A stretch of 46,584 nucleotides of DNA from Bacteroidota bacterium (lineage in GTDB: Bacteria; Bacteroidota; Bacteroidia; Sphingobacteriales; Sphingobacteriaceae). The translations under genes and the position numbers were made by a program. Below are positions 24,259 to 33,182 of this stretch, one piece after another. The stretch is from the NCBI GenBank assembly GCA_013287375.1, contig JABDDX010000010.1, positions 1 to 46,584 of the forward strand. Reading direction: 5' to 3'. Under the pieces are notes generated by a model. It saw nothing but the letters and a program-made list of their open reading frames with translations, made no database searches and had not been told where the DNA came from. Each line of letters starts with the position of its first letter. The stretch's first letter is position 1.

Positions 24259-24482
24259 TGGAACAACCCAACAATATATTACACGGCAAAACCTTAGAAA
24301 TGATATTGAACGAATTGGTAGCCCACCACGGCTGGCCCGAGTTAGGTTACCGCATCCGCATCAATTGTTTTTTGGACGATCCCAGCATTAAATCAAGCCT
24401 CAAATTTTTGCGCAAAACACCCTGGGCCCGCAATAAGGTGGAAGATTTATATATCGAAACTTTCGCCGGAAAGGGTAAATAG
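24258..24482 (+). CDS. VF530 family (DUF2132) small DNA-binding protein
   Basis: Protein of 74 aa. It matches the VF530 pattern along its length: [39 protein letters not shown] and [16 protein letters not shown]. The family is a small double-helix fold known from Vibrio and many bacteria, described as DNA-binding with unclear cellular role. It overlaps the stop of the alpha/beta hydrolase by 1 bp and is probably translated from the same transcript, although the functions are unlikely to be linked. It is followed by a repeat and then by a convergent gene. Confidence 0.88.
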   Translation: MEQPNNILHGKTLEMILNELVAHHGWPELGYRIRINCFLDDPSIKSSLKFLRKTPWARNKVEDLYIETFAGKGK

Positions 24483-24550
24483 ATTGTTAAAATATCTGCA
24501 TATCAGAAGCATTTGTGCATATAAGAAGCTGTTTAAGAAAAAAACTATCG

Positions 24551-24656
24551 TCATTGCGAAGCGTAAAATTGTCTGAACTCGAATTTTGGAATTTGTTGAA
24601 TTTTTAGAATTCTGGAAATTCTTTAATTCAATAAATTCAGGTTCAGACAATGACGC
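24551..24656. repeat. Imperfect long inverted repeat between VF530 and helicase genes
   Basis: The stem ATTGTCTGAAC (24568-24578) and GTTCAGACAAT (24641-24651) is perfect. Flanks GTCATTG (24550-24556) and CAATGACGC (24648-24656) add a second overlapping palindrome. The AT-rich interior (GAATTTTGGAATTTG ... AATTCAATAAATTC) is also partly self-complementary. It lies at a convergent gene junction and could end both transcripts. No coding potential. Confidence 0.65.
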
Positions 24657-24700
24657 TTTGTTTTATCTAAAAACAACATTCAATCGTTTTTAGATAGCAT

Positions 24701-26011
24701 CTACGAATGCTTCCGCTTATTATTCATCTTAGCTTTAGTACCCGAGCTGTAATTATAAGTCTTGGCGTTAGCTGCTTTTTTCTCATGGAATGCTTCACCA
24801 ACTATAGGCGCGTTTTTATCAGCTTTGGCGGGTTTCTTTTCAGTCGATTCTTCTTTGTCTTTGCGTTCTTTATCGATAATCAAATCATCAGGTAATTCAG
24901 ATAATGCCATTTTTCTGCCGATGACCTGCTCTATCTTTTTAACCTGCACCAATTCAATATCAGTAGCAAAGGTGATAGCTAAAGTATCTTCATCACCTGT
25001 TTTCTTAATTACACGATTTACAAACAGCTCTTTTTCTTCAGGCAGATCCAGGTGAATAAAGAACGGAATACCCGAAATATCAACCTCCTCAGTATTCTCA
25101 TTAGCGATCACTAAAACCCGCAGCTTATCATCGCTCTTAAAAATATTAATATCCGATATGCCCTTATCCTCGCTAAACATTGGGTTTAAAATCACCACCG
25201 AATCACGTAACTGTGGTTTCAGGTTTTTATAAACGGTATTAGCCGTAATACGGGTGTTTACAAATACTACTACTTTGGTGAACAACTCATCATCCTGCAT
25301 AAACAGACTCAGCAAGTTTAGCTTAGTCCTGAAGTTGGGCAGGTTATATAATATTTGCTGGTAAGTATCTAAAGGTGTATCGTTTAATTCTTCTACCTCC
25401 ACAATGGCAGGTTGTTTCATAAACGGGGCTATCATTTTCTGCAACTTATCATGCAGTACCTCGGTAAATACCAGGTGCTGGCATTTGGTGATGCTGTTAG
25501 CTAATTCAGCAACGGGTAATTGCAGACCTTGCTTAACAATCAGCTCAGCATCGTCAACAACAAATAAGTCTATTTTATTTAGGTTGAGGCCCAGTTTGAG
25601 GTAGATGGCACGTGCCCGGTCAGGCGTAGCGACTACAATATCAGCGCCATCGGCTAAAGCGTCCATTTGCGCTTCGATACCGGGAGCAACGTATAAGCCA
25701 ACAATTTTTACCGATGGGTTTTTGTTAAGCGCATCAAACTGCTCAATAACACTGAATACTTTTTCCTTATCAGGTACTAATACCAACACCCTTGGCGCAT
25801 CGTCAAATCCTTGCCTGATGCGGTTTAATACAGTAATGATGTAAGTGCTGGTTTTGCCCGCTCCTTCAGGAGCTATCGCGATAACATCCTGCCCGCCAAT
25901 AATCCGCGACAAAGTTTTTTGCTGTATCTCTTTTGGACTCAAATATCCCGCTTCTGTTATTGTACGCGCTAAACCCTTATTCAGCTTAAATTTATCTAAC
26001 CACACCATCAA
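24701..26011 (-). CDS. DEAD-box helicase-like protein with degenerate motifs
   Basis: Protein of 436 aa with two RecA-like domains and a basic disordered tail (about 380-436, rich in K, E, A and N). Present: Q motif GYLSPKEIQ (22-30), Walker A APEGAGKTS (47-55), motif Ib TPDRA (129-133). Altered: motif II is VDDAE (152-156) instead of DEAD, motif III is FTE instead of SAT, and the motif VI region reads NRVIKKTGDEDTL instead of HRxGRxGR, so the arginine finger is missing. Domain 2 retains the fold pattern (KVVVFVNTRITANTVYKNL, LRVLVIANENTEEVDISGIP). It probably binds RNA and perhaps ATP, but normal unwinding is doubtful. The reading frame is intact, which argues against a decaying pseudogene. 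Confidence 0.85.
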   Translation of the reverse strand: MMVWLDKFKLNKGLARTITEAGYLSPKEIQQKTLSRIIGGQDVIAIAPEGAGKTSTYIITVLNRIRQGFDDAPRVLVLVPDKEKVFSVIEQFDALNKNPSVKIVGLYVAPGIEAQMDALADGADIVVATPDRARAIYLKLGLNLNKIDLFVVDDAELIVKQGLQLPVAELANSITKCQHLVFTEVLHDKLQKMIAPFMKQPAIVEVEELNDTPLDTYQQILYNLPNFRTKLNLLSLFMQDDELFTKVVVFVNTRITANTVYKNLKPQLRDSVVILNPMFSEDKGISDINIFKSDDKLRVLVIANENTEEVDISGIPFFIHLDLPEEKELFVNRVIKKTGDEDTLAITFATDIELVQVKKIEQVIGRKMALSELPDDLIIDKERKDKEESTEKKPAKADKNAPIVGEAFHEKKAANAKTYNYSSGTKAKMNNKRKHS

Positions 26012-26081
26012 AAAAATATATTAAGCCGCGAATTTACCTATTTTAAATTAAAGCGTTGCCTGTCATCTGTTAAACAGTGTA

Positions 26082-26175
26082 CTTGTCATTCTGAGCGGAG
26101 CGAAGAATCTTCTGTACCATACAAAGTTCGCTTTGCAAATCGAAGAAGATTCTTCGCTCCGCTCAGAATGACAAG
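26082..26175. repeat. Perfect 31-bp inverted repeat (GTCATTCTGAGCGGAGCGAA family)
   Basis: The arms at 26082-26112 and 26145-26175 are perfectly complementary over 31 bp with a 32-nt loop. The core is TCATTCTGAGCGGAGCGAAG followed by AATCTTC. It lies between truA and the helicase gene, both on the minus strand. It is a different sequence from the 29-bp pair at 16656-16733 but has the same design (GTCAT then CTGAG). REP-like dispersed palindrome. Confidence 0.85.
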
Positions 26176-26186
26176 GAGGGAAATGT

Positions 26187-26990
26187 CTACAACTTAATCC
26201 AATCCGTTCCTTCAGTCATCATCGTTGAAAACGTATTTTTTACCGGCAAATCCATATAAGGATAAGTAACTTTTGATAAATATAAGCCCTGCGGGTAAGC
26301 AGGAATAATAATTTGCGGTGTGATTTTTTCAGCCAGGTAATGCTCAAATTCATCAACGCTCATTTCGCCTTTGCCAATCTCCAGCAAACGGCCCACAATA
26401 ATGCGGATCATCTTACTTAAAAAGCGGTTAGCCGAGATATAGAAACGAATCCTGTCGCCATTCTTATCTGTAAACAAGCTGGCTGTGCTTACATGGCAAA
26501 TGGTGTGATTAATGCGGTCAGGCATTTTGCAGAAGGCGCGGTAGTCGCTGTATTGGGGTAACAGCGCCACCGCCTTTTGCATTTTTTGTAGATCGAGGTC
26601 CTTTTCTGCATAAAATGAGCTGAATCTGCTCAAAAATGGGTCTTTATAAGTATGGATAAAGTAATCGTAGCTGCGTTGTATGGTATCAAATCGGGCGTGG
26701 GGCAGGCCCTCCATCGGGATAATATCAAAAACGGCAATATCATCCGGCAATATTTTATTCAGGCGGAAGAAGAGGTCAAAATCCCATTCCTGTTCAATAT
26801 CAACATGAAAAAAAAACTGACTCGCATGTACCTGCGCGTCAGTTCGCCCGCAACCGGAGATGTAAATGGGTACTTTTAACAACTTGGTTAAGTTAGTTTC
26901 CAAAACTTGCTGCACACTTAACGCTTCCGGGTGCTTTTGCCATCCGCAATAATTAGTGCCATGGTAACCTATGTGAAAAAAGTACCTCAA
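26187..26990 (-). CDS. truA: tRNA pseudouridine(38-40) synthase
   Basis: Protein of 267 aa. It converts U38-U40 of the tRNA anticodon stem to pseudouridine. The catalytic motif GCGRTDAQVHA is at 46-56 with Asp51, and the N-terminal RYFFHIGYHGTNYCGWQ is typical. Other TruA blocks are ARFDTIQRSYDYFI, YRAFCK and ISANRFLSKMIRIIVGRLLE. The length is normal. The start lies 12 bp downstream of the CDGSH gene stop on the same strand, so the two are probably co-transcribed. Confidence 0.94.
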   Translation of the reverse strand: MRYFFHIGYHGTNYCGWQKHPEALSVQQVLETNLTKLLKVPIYISGCGRTDAQVHASQFFFHVDIEQEWDFDLFFRLNKILPDDIAVFDIIPMEGLPHARFDTIQRSYDYFIHTYKDPFLSRFSSFYAEKDLDLQKMQKAVALLPQYSDYRAFCKMPDRINHTICHVSTASLFTDKNGDRIRFYISANRFLSKMIRIIVGRLLEIGKGEMSVDEFEHYLAEKITPQIIIPAYPQGLYLSKVTYPYMDLPVKNTFSTMMTEGTDWIKL

Positions 26991-27002
26991 ATACTTAATG
27001 TG

Positions 27003-27227
27003 TTATACCTTTTTTGGAGGCAAATCAAATGCGATAGCATTGTGATCAAAGTTGCCTTTATGCGCGCCATCACAAAACGGTTTGTTTTGCGATAAGCCAC
27101 AACGGCAAATGCTTACAACGGTTCTGCCTTGTAAGCCATAATTGTTGCCTTGCATATCTACTATTTCAAAATCGCCGTCTATTTTAACCGATCCGTTGTT
27201 ATTTATGGTAAGTTTTGTTGTTGCCAT
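27003..27227 (-). CDS. CDGSH-type iron-sulfur protein
   Basis: Protein of 74 aa from the ATG at 27225-27227 (MATTKLTINNNGSVKIDGDF). The [2Fe-2S] motif C-x-C-x8-C-x3-H reads CRCGLSQNKPFCDGAH, with three Cys and one His as in mitoNEET-type domains. Upstream-initiated versions (TTG at 27272) would add 15 residues that look non-native and cover a promoter-like TATCTTCG on this strand. Proposed role: redox or cluster transfer; specific partners unknown. First gene of a probable two-gene unit with truA. Confidence 0.88.
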   Translation of the reverse strand: MATTKLTINNNGSVKIDGDFEIVDMQGNNYGLQGRTVVSICRCGLSQNKPFCDGAHKGNFDHNAIAFDLPPKKV

Positions 27228-27382
27228 GTATGTTTTTTGTTTGTGGTCGAAGATAGTCAACTTGTATAACACTCAAATATTAAAGTGCAATCCGGATTAA
27301 TTCTAAATGGACGGAGAATGATTTTTTAATGTTATATACACATATATTAAAATAATGATAAATTGCTTTTTTTGCATCTACC

Positions 27383-29422
27383 ATGAAGAACCTACTACTG
27401 CCAATTATTTTTGTACTTGGGTGTTTTAGCGCGCAGGCGCAAACTACAAGAGCTACTATTGTAACCAAACCCGATACGAATAGCATAAATACATTTTATG
27501 TGGGCAATAAGTTTCCTTTGGTGAAACAGGCATTTATTAAGCTTCCAATTGGCTCAATAAAGCCGGGTGGTTGGTTAAAAAAACAATTAGAATTACAAAG
27601 TGACGGGCTTACAGGCCATTTAGATGAAATAAGCATTTGGCTTAACAGAACAGATAACGCATGGCTAAATAAAAGCGGGTTAGGTAAATATGGTTGGGAA
27701 GAATTGCCTTACTGGTTAAAAGGTTATGGCGATATAGCTTACATGCTGAATGATAAGCGAATGCTGACCACTACCAAATTTTGGATAAATGCTGTAATTA
27801 ACAACCAGCGACCTAATGGTGATTTTGGGCCGCTTGTGTACAAAGGAGAGGGCAAACGCGACCTATGGACTAACATGCCGATGTTGTGGTGCCTGCAATC
27901 CTACTATGAATATTCTAAAGATGCGCGTGTAATTAATTTAATGCGTAAATATTTTAAATGGGAACTGAATATTCCTGATGATAAGTTTTTGCAGGATTAT
28001 TGGGAAAATAGCAGGGGCGGGGATAACCTTTTAAGTGTTTACTGGCTATATAACCGCACCGGCGAAACATGGCTTTTAGATTTGGCCACAAAACTTGATC
28101 GTTGCACAGCAAACTGGCGCCAGGCAAATAATTTACCTAACTGGCACAATGTAAACGTAGCCGAATGTTTCCGTGAACCAGCAACTTATTACCTGCAGAG
28201 TCATTTATTATCTGATTTGAATGCGAGCTATAATGACTTTAACCTAGTTCGTAATATTTACGGGCAAGTACCCGGCGGGATGTTTGGGGCTGATGAAAAC
28301 GCCAGACAAGGTTATACTGACCCAAGACAAGCTGTTGAAACTTGCGGAATGGTTGAACAAATGACATCAGATGAATATTTATTGCAATTTACAGGTGATA
28401 CTTTTTGGGCCGATAACTGCGAAGACGTTGCTTTTAATACATTCCCGGCAGCGTTTACTTCTGATTACAAAGCCCTCAGGTATTTAACGGCGCCCAACAT
28501 GGTGGTAAGTGACAGTAAAAACCATTCGCCGGGTATTGCTAATGATGGTCCGTTTTTAGCGATGAATCCTTTTAGTAGCCGTTGCTGCCAGCATAACCAC
28601 GCGGCAGGCTGGGTGTATTATGCCGAAAATAGCTGGATGGCTACACCTGATAAAGGTTTAGCTGCCCAATTGTACAGCGACGGACAGGTTAATGCAATTG
28701 CAGGTAATGGCCAAAAAGTTAATATAACTGAAAGTACACACTATCCGTTTGAAGAGCAAGTTGTTTTCCGTATTAATGTAGCTGCCAGCGTTAAATTCCC
28801 GCTTTATTTACGCATACCAGCTTGGTGTAATAACGCAAGTGTAAAAGTTAATGGTAAAGTAATCCCGCTTAATACGGTGCCCGGCAAGTATATAAAACTA
28901 ACCTATACCTGGAAAAACGGCGATGTGGTAGCAGTGCAACTACCCATGCATATAAAGATTAAAACGTGGGAAAATAATAAAAACAGTGTTAGCGTTAATT
29001 ATGGCCCGCTTACATTCTCGCTGAAAATTGCTGAAAATTATGTAAAAAAGAATAGCAAAGTTGATGTACAGGGTGATGCAGGCTGGCAAAAAACTGCCGA
29101 TCCGGCTAAATGGCCTGCTTATGATATTTATGCGGCATCCCCATGGAATTATGGATTGTTGCTAGATAAAAATGCATCGGCCTCTTTTACAGTGATTAAA
29201 AAGAGTTGGCCAAAAGATGATAACCCGTTTACCAACACAAATACCCCAATACAACTTGTGGCAAAAGGTAAGCAAATAACATCGTGGGCAATTGATCAGT
29301 ACGGATTATGCGCGGTATTGCCACCAAGCCCGGTAGTATCAGACCAACCTGAAAAAACCTTAACATTGGTACCGATGGGTGGTGCACGGTTAAGAATATC
29401 AGCATTCCCGGTGGTAAAATAA
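27383..29422 (+). CDS. GH127 family glycoside hydrolase (beta-L-arabinofuranosidase type, DUF1680)
   Basis: Protein of 679 aa with a signal peptide (MKNLLLPIIFVLGCFSAQAQ). The (alpha/alpha)6 barrel holds the GH127 metal/nucleophile set: E319 and C321 in AVETCGMVEQ, C401 and C402 in SSRCCQHNHAAGW. These match in order and spacing the Glu-Cys3 zinc site of Bifidobacterium HypBA1, where the second-to-last Cys is the nucleophile. C-terminal beta-sandwich domains follow (about 430-679). It probably removes L-arabinofuranose, but related families such as GH146 share these residues. The upstream gap contains AATCCGGATT (27289-27298), a CG-centred palindrome of the sort LacI proteins bind; a LacI gene follows 108 bp downstream. 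Confidence 0.85.
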   Translation: MKNLLLPIIFVLGCFSAQAQTTRATIVTKPDTNSINTFYVGNKFPLVKQAFIKLPIGSIKPGGWLKKQLELQSDGLTGHLDEISIWLNRTDNAWLNKSGLGKYGWEELPYWLKGYGDIAYMLNDKRMLTTTKFWINAVINNQRPNGDFGPLVYKGEGKRDLWTNMPMLWCLQSYYEYSKDARVINLMRKYFKWELNIPDDKFLQDYWENSRGGDNLLSVYWLYNRTGETWLLDLATKLDRCTANWRQANNLPNWHNVNVAECFREPATYYLQSHLLSDLNASYNDFNLVRNIYGQVPGGMFGADENARQGYTDPRQAVETCGMVEQMTSDEYLLQFTGDTFWADNCEDVAFNTFPAAFTSDYKALRYLTAPNMVVSDSKNHSPGIANDGPFLAMNPFSSRCCQHNHAAGWVYYAENSWMATPDKGLAAQLYSDGQVNAIAGNGQKVNITESTHYPFEEQVVFRINVAASVKFPLYLRIPAWCNNASVKVNGKVIPLNTVPGKYIKLTYTWKNGDVVAVQLPMHIKIKTWENNKNSVSVNYGPLTFSLKIAENYVKKNSKVDVQGDAGWQKTADPAKWPAYDIYAASPWNYGLLLDKNASASFTVIKKSWPKDDNPFTNTNTPIQLVAKGKQITSWAIDQYGLCAVLPPSPVVSDQPEKTLTLVPMGGARLRISAFPVVK

Positions 29423-29530
29423 TAATGATGTATTGGCTTTGTTATAGTTTGTTTTATTGGTAAATCGATAAATTGATTCTATATTAGCTTATTATTCTTT
29501 TATAACCTTTAAATTATATACCCAATTCCG

Positions 29531-30574
29531 ATGATTAAGAAGAAGCTGTCAATAGTTGATATTGCCAATAAGCTCAATATATCAAAAACTACGGTATCCT
29601 TTATTCTGAATGGCCGCGCCAGGGAAAAACGGATAAGCGAAGAGCTTGTTGAGCGGGTATTGAAATTTGTAAAAGAGGTTGGTTATAAACCTAACTCACT
29701 GGCTAAAAGCTTGCGCACCGGTAAATCGCACATTATCGGTTTGATGGTTGAAAATATTGCCGATCCGTTTTTCGCAAACATCGCCCGTTATATTGAAGAC
29801 GGGGCCTATAAAAATGGTTATCGTATAATTTATTGCAGTACCGATAACGATGCTGATAAAACACGCGATCTGATTGCGATGTTTCGCGACAGGCATGTTG
29901 ATGGGTACATTATAGCCCCGCCTGTTGGTGTGGAAGAAGATATTGCTGAACTATTAAAGGACGATCTGCCGGTTGTTTTATTCGACAGGTATTTCCCGGG
30001 AATTGATTGCAGCTATGTGGTAACTGATAATTTGAATAGCACCTATACCGCTACGGAATATTTAGTGGAGCAAGGGTATAAAAAAATAGCTTTTATTACT
30101 TTAGAATCTCATCAAACCCAAATGCAGGCACGTTTAGATGGCTACAAGAAAGCGTTGGAACAGAATAATCTTGATCCTTACATCAAAGAAGTGGCGCTTA
30201 ACCAGGAGACTAAACTTATGTCGGAGCCAATTGCCGATTTTCTTAAAAACAATAAGGATCTGGATGCTATAATATTCGGCACAAACCGTATTGGTACTTG
30301 TGGTTTAAAGGTGATTCATAACATGGGTATCCGGGTACCCGATGATATTGCGGTAATATCTTTTGATGATCATGATGTTTTTGAATTGTACACCCCATCA
30401 ATCACCGCTATTGCGCAACCAGTAGAAGAGATTGCCGCCAATACCATAAACATATTGTTAAGTAAACTCGATTCATCAACTCCTAATACTGATAATAAAA
30501 AAGTAACCCTGCAAAACGATTTGAGATACAGAGGGTCATCACAGGTTAATCCTAAATTATCGACCGTAAAGTAA
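29531..30574 (+). CDS. LacI/GalR family transcriptional regulator
   Basis: Protein of 347 aa. The N-terminal helix-turn-helix and hinge are clear: LSIVDIANKLNISKTTVSFI (6-25), LNGRAREKRISEELVERVL, GYKPNSLAKSLRTGKSHIIG. The effector domain is a periplasmic-binding-protein fold of two lobes (IGLMVENIADPFFANIARYI ... DGYIIAPP ... LDAIIFGTNRIGTCGLKVI ... PDDIAVISFDDHDVF), suited to a sugar ligand. It sits directly after GH127 on the same strand and is the likely local regulator of that gene. The ligand is not predictable from the sequence. Confidence 0.92.
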   Translation: MIKKKLSIVDIANKLNISKTTVSFILNGRAREKRISEELVERVLKFVKEVGYKPNSLAKSLRTGKSHIIGLMVENIADPFFANIARYIEDGAYKNGYRIIYCSTDNDADKTRDLIAMFRDRHVDGYIIAPPVGVEEDIAELLKDDLPVVLFDRYFPGIDCSYVVTDNLNSTYTATEYLVEQGYKKIAFITLESHQTQMQARLDGYKKALEQNNLDPYIKEVALNQETKLMSEPIADFLKNNKDLDAIIFGTNRIGTCGLKVIHNMGIRVPDDIAVISFDDHDVFELYTPSITAIAQPVEEIAANTINILLSKLDSSTPNTDNKKVTLQNDLRYRGSSQVNPKLSTVK

Positions 30575-30583
30575 GCTTTGACA

Positions 30584-31183
30584 TTATAAGCGGTCTTTTA
30601 AACGTTGTTTAACGCCGCTTTCCCATTCGCTTTTTAGTATACTCAATATAATGGAGTCGCGCCTGCCGCCTTCGCGGGTAGGTATGTTGCTGCGCATAAT
30701 GCCTTCAACCGTACAACCAATGCTTTTCATGGCTGCTATGCTGCGTTCATTTCTGGCATCAGCTCTAAATTCAACACGCTCCATACCCAGCTCTTCAAAA
30801 GCAAATTGCAGCAATAAAAATTTGCAGTGCTTATTCAATCCCGTACCTCTGAAATCTTTACCATACCAGGTATATCCCAACTGCAACGTTGAATTTTGTG
30901 GTTGAATGTCATAAAAACGGGTGCTACCTGCATATTTGCCAGTTTTTTTATCATATACAATAAACGGATATTCTTTACCCGTCGCCCGCATCGCAAGTGC
31001 CTGACTTATGTACTCACTTAACCCATCACTGCCAAACGCACCCAAACTAGAGTATTGCCAGGTTTCCTGCTCATGTAACGCGAATGATAACAGATGCTCA
31101 TCATCAGTAACACTAAGCGGGCGTAAAAGCACGCGTTCGTCTTCCAGTTTGTATTGTGCATGCGGGTCAAATGTGGTAGCCAT
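30584..31183 (-). CDS. RimJ/RimL-type GNAT N-acetyltransferase
   Basis: Protein of 199 aa. The fold pattern is that of the Acetyltransf_3 group: LEDERVLLRPLSVTDDEHLL, a G-T-G acetyl-CoA loop in WYGKDFRGTGLNKHCKFLLL, GMERVEFRADARNERSIAAM and KSIGCTVEGIMRSNIPTREG. These enzymes acetylate ribosomal protein N-termini, amino acids or antibiotics; I cannot choose. It converges with the LacI gene (9 bp between stops) and is divergent from the ABC genes (213-bp gap without coding potential). Confidence 0.88.
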   Translation of the reverse strand: MATTFDPHAQYKLEDERVLLRPLSVTDDEHLLSFALHEQETWQYSSLGAFGSDGLSEYISQALAMRATGKEYPFIVYDKKTGKYAGSTRFYDIQPQNSTLQLGYTWYGKDFRGTGLNKHCKFLLLQFAFEELGMERVEFRADARNERSIAAMKSIGCTVEGIMRSNIPTREGGRRDSIILSILKSEWESGVKQRLKDRL

Positions 31184-31396
31184 TATTGGTGTGATGTTAG
31201 CGGGAATATGTATTTAGTAAAAGTATTTTAAAATCTTTTCATTCCCAAATCGTCTGTATGGTTAAACAGGAGTAAAATAACTTGAGCAAAAACGATGCTT
31301 TCATTCATTAAATTAAACATTTATCGCAGTCGTAATAAAGCTTTGCTATTTTTACCGGAAATTATGAACATGTGCCTTGCACTTATTTAAATAAGT

Positions 31397-33157
31397 ATGG
31401 AAAAACAAACCGATCAGCATAAAAGTCAAGCCCCCAAAAAGCCAGGTATTTTCAGCCTGCTTAAACCTTATATGGGTCTGGTAATATTCCTGGTAGTTTT
31501 CGCACTTTTTAGTAATGGTATCACCTTGCTACTCCCTAAAATAGTAGCTAACGGTATTGATGCCTATACCCACAAACATTTTGCATATAAACCAATAATA
31601 ATTGAGTTTACAATTGCCGTTATAGGTGTTTTTATATTTACCTATATGCAAAGCGTAATACAAACCTACGCATCTGAGCGTGTGGCACGCGATTTGCGCA
31701 GCAAACTTTCTGAAAAAATATCACAGCAAAGCTATGCTTTCATCGAGTCGGTAAATCCATCCAAATTACTTACCAATCTTACTGCCGATGTGGATTCTAT
31801 CAAGATGTTTGTTTCGCAGGCGATTGTGTCCATCGCATCATCTTTGTTTACCATCATAGGAGCCAGCATTTTATTGTTGACCATTAACTGGCGGTTAGCC
31901 TTATGCGTTATCGCGATTATTCCAATTATTGGCGGTACATTTTTCTATGTATTGAAAAAAGTAAGGGCATTGTTTAAAGAGAGCCGCGCGGTTATTGACT
32001 GGTTAAACAAAATCATCAACGAGAGTATATTAGGTTCGGCGCTTATCCGTGTCATCAACTCACAACAATTGGAGTACGACAAGTTTTTACAAGCCAATAC
32101 CAAAGCCAAGGAATATGGCTTAAGTATTTTACGCTTGTTTGCCAGTTTGGTACCGGTTATAACTTTTACAGCTAACATGGCGGCTCTAACCATATTGGTA
32201 CTTGGTGGCCATTATGTAATTGCCGGTAGTATGAGCCTGGGTAATTTCGCGGCGTTCAACAGCTATTTGTCGTTGTTGATATTTCCGATATTGGTTATCG
32301 GTTTTATGAGTAATATTATAGCCCAGGCTACTGCGTCATTTGATCGTATAAGCGTTGTTTTGGACAGTGTGGATACTCAACGTAAAGGGACTCTTAAAGA
32401 AGCATTAAAAGGCAATATCGAACTGAAAGATATATCAGTTTTGTACGGACAGAAGCCCGCGTTAAAGAATATATCTTTTTCAATAAATGCAGGTTCAAAA
32501 ATTGCTATCATTGGCCCAACGGCTGCGGGTAAATCACAATTACTGTATTTATTAACCGGTTTAATAAACCCTACCAGCGGACTGGTTGAGTATGATGGCA
32601 GAACGATAGACGAATACAATAACGAATCCTTCCACAGTCAGGTTGGTTTTGTTTTTCAGGATAGCATTATCTTTAATATGAGTATCAGGGAGAATATTGC
32701 CTTTAGCGATACTGTAACTGATGAATCATTAGAGAAAGCGATTGATACCGCTGAATTAAGAGGTTTTATTGATGGCTTACCTGAGGGATTAAGCACAATA
32801 GTCTCTGAACGCGGATCAAGCCTTTCAGGTGGACAAAAGCAACGGATCATGCTGGCAAGGGCACTGGCTGTTAATCCAAAGGTTTTATTGCTGGATGATT
32901 TTACCGCCCGGGTGGATAACAACACCGAGAAAAAGATCCTCGCCAATGTGCAAAAGAATTATCCGGGCCTCACACTGGTGTCGGTAACCCAGAAAATAGG
33001 CGCTGTGGAGCATTATGATCAGATAATCGTACTCACACAGGGCGAAATTGTCGCATCAGGCACACACGATGAATTGATGCACAACAGTCCTGAGTATGTA
33101 CAGATATTCGACTCGCAACAAAGTACCAATGCTTACGAAATCAATTCAGTTAAATAA
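31397..33157 (+). CDS. ABC exporter half-transporter, subunit with degenerate catalytic NBD
   Basis: Protein of 586 aa. An N-terminal ABC transmembrane domain (six helices, about 25-320) precedes one nucleotide-binding domain. Walker A GPTAAGKSQ (373-381) and signature SSLSGGQKQR are normal. The Walker B sequence VLLLDDFTARVD has Asp501 where the catalytic Glu should be, and the switch region SVTQK has Gln532 in place of the H-loop His. This subunit alone should therefore hydrolyse ATP poorly. It is followed 25 bp later by a complementary half-transporter, so they form a heterodimer. The substrate (drug, lipid or peptide) is unknown; the family is MdlA/BmrC/TM287-like. Confidence 0.9.
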   Translation: MEKQTDQHKSQAPKKPGIFSLLKPYMGLVIFLVVFALFSNGITLLLPKIVANGIDAYTHKHFAYKPIIIEFTIAVIGVFIFTYMQSVIQTYASERVARDLRSKLSEKISQQSYAFIESVNPSKLLTNLTADVDSIKMFVSQAIVSIASSLFTIIGASILLLTINWRLALCVIAIIPIIGGTFFYVLKKVRALFKESRAVIDWLNKIINESILGSALIRVINSQQLEYDKFLQANTKAKEYGLSILRLFASLVPVITFTANMAALTILVLGGHYVIAGSMSLGNFAAFNSYLSLLIFPILVIGFMSNIIAQATASFDRISVVLDSVDTQRKGTLKEALKGNIELKDISVLYGQKPALKNISFSINAGSKIAIIGPTAAGKSQLLYLLTGLINPTSGLVEYDGRTIDEYNNESFHSQVGFVFQDSIIFNMSIRENIAFSDTVTDESLEKAIDTAELRGFIDGLPEGLSTIVSERGSSLSGGQKQRIMLARALAVNPKVLLLDDFTARVDNNTEKKILANVQKNYPGLTLVSVTQKIGAVEHYDQIIVLTQGEIVASGTHDELMHNSPEYVQIFDSQQSTNAYEINSVK

Positions 33158-33182
33158 TTATCCCGAAGGAAAAATATAAAAA

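Noticed and set aside
24447..24650. Minus-strand 67-codon frame with a hydrophobic stretch
   Set aside because: It lies inside the palindromic repeat at 24551-24656 and overlaps the VF530 gene end.
27228..27272. Upstream TTG start for the CDGSH protein
   Set aside because: It adds 15 residues without family resemblance and covers a promoter-like element; the ATG at 27225-27227 gives the usual protein.
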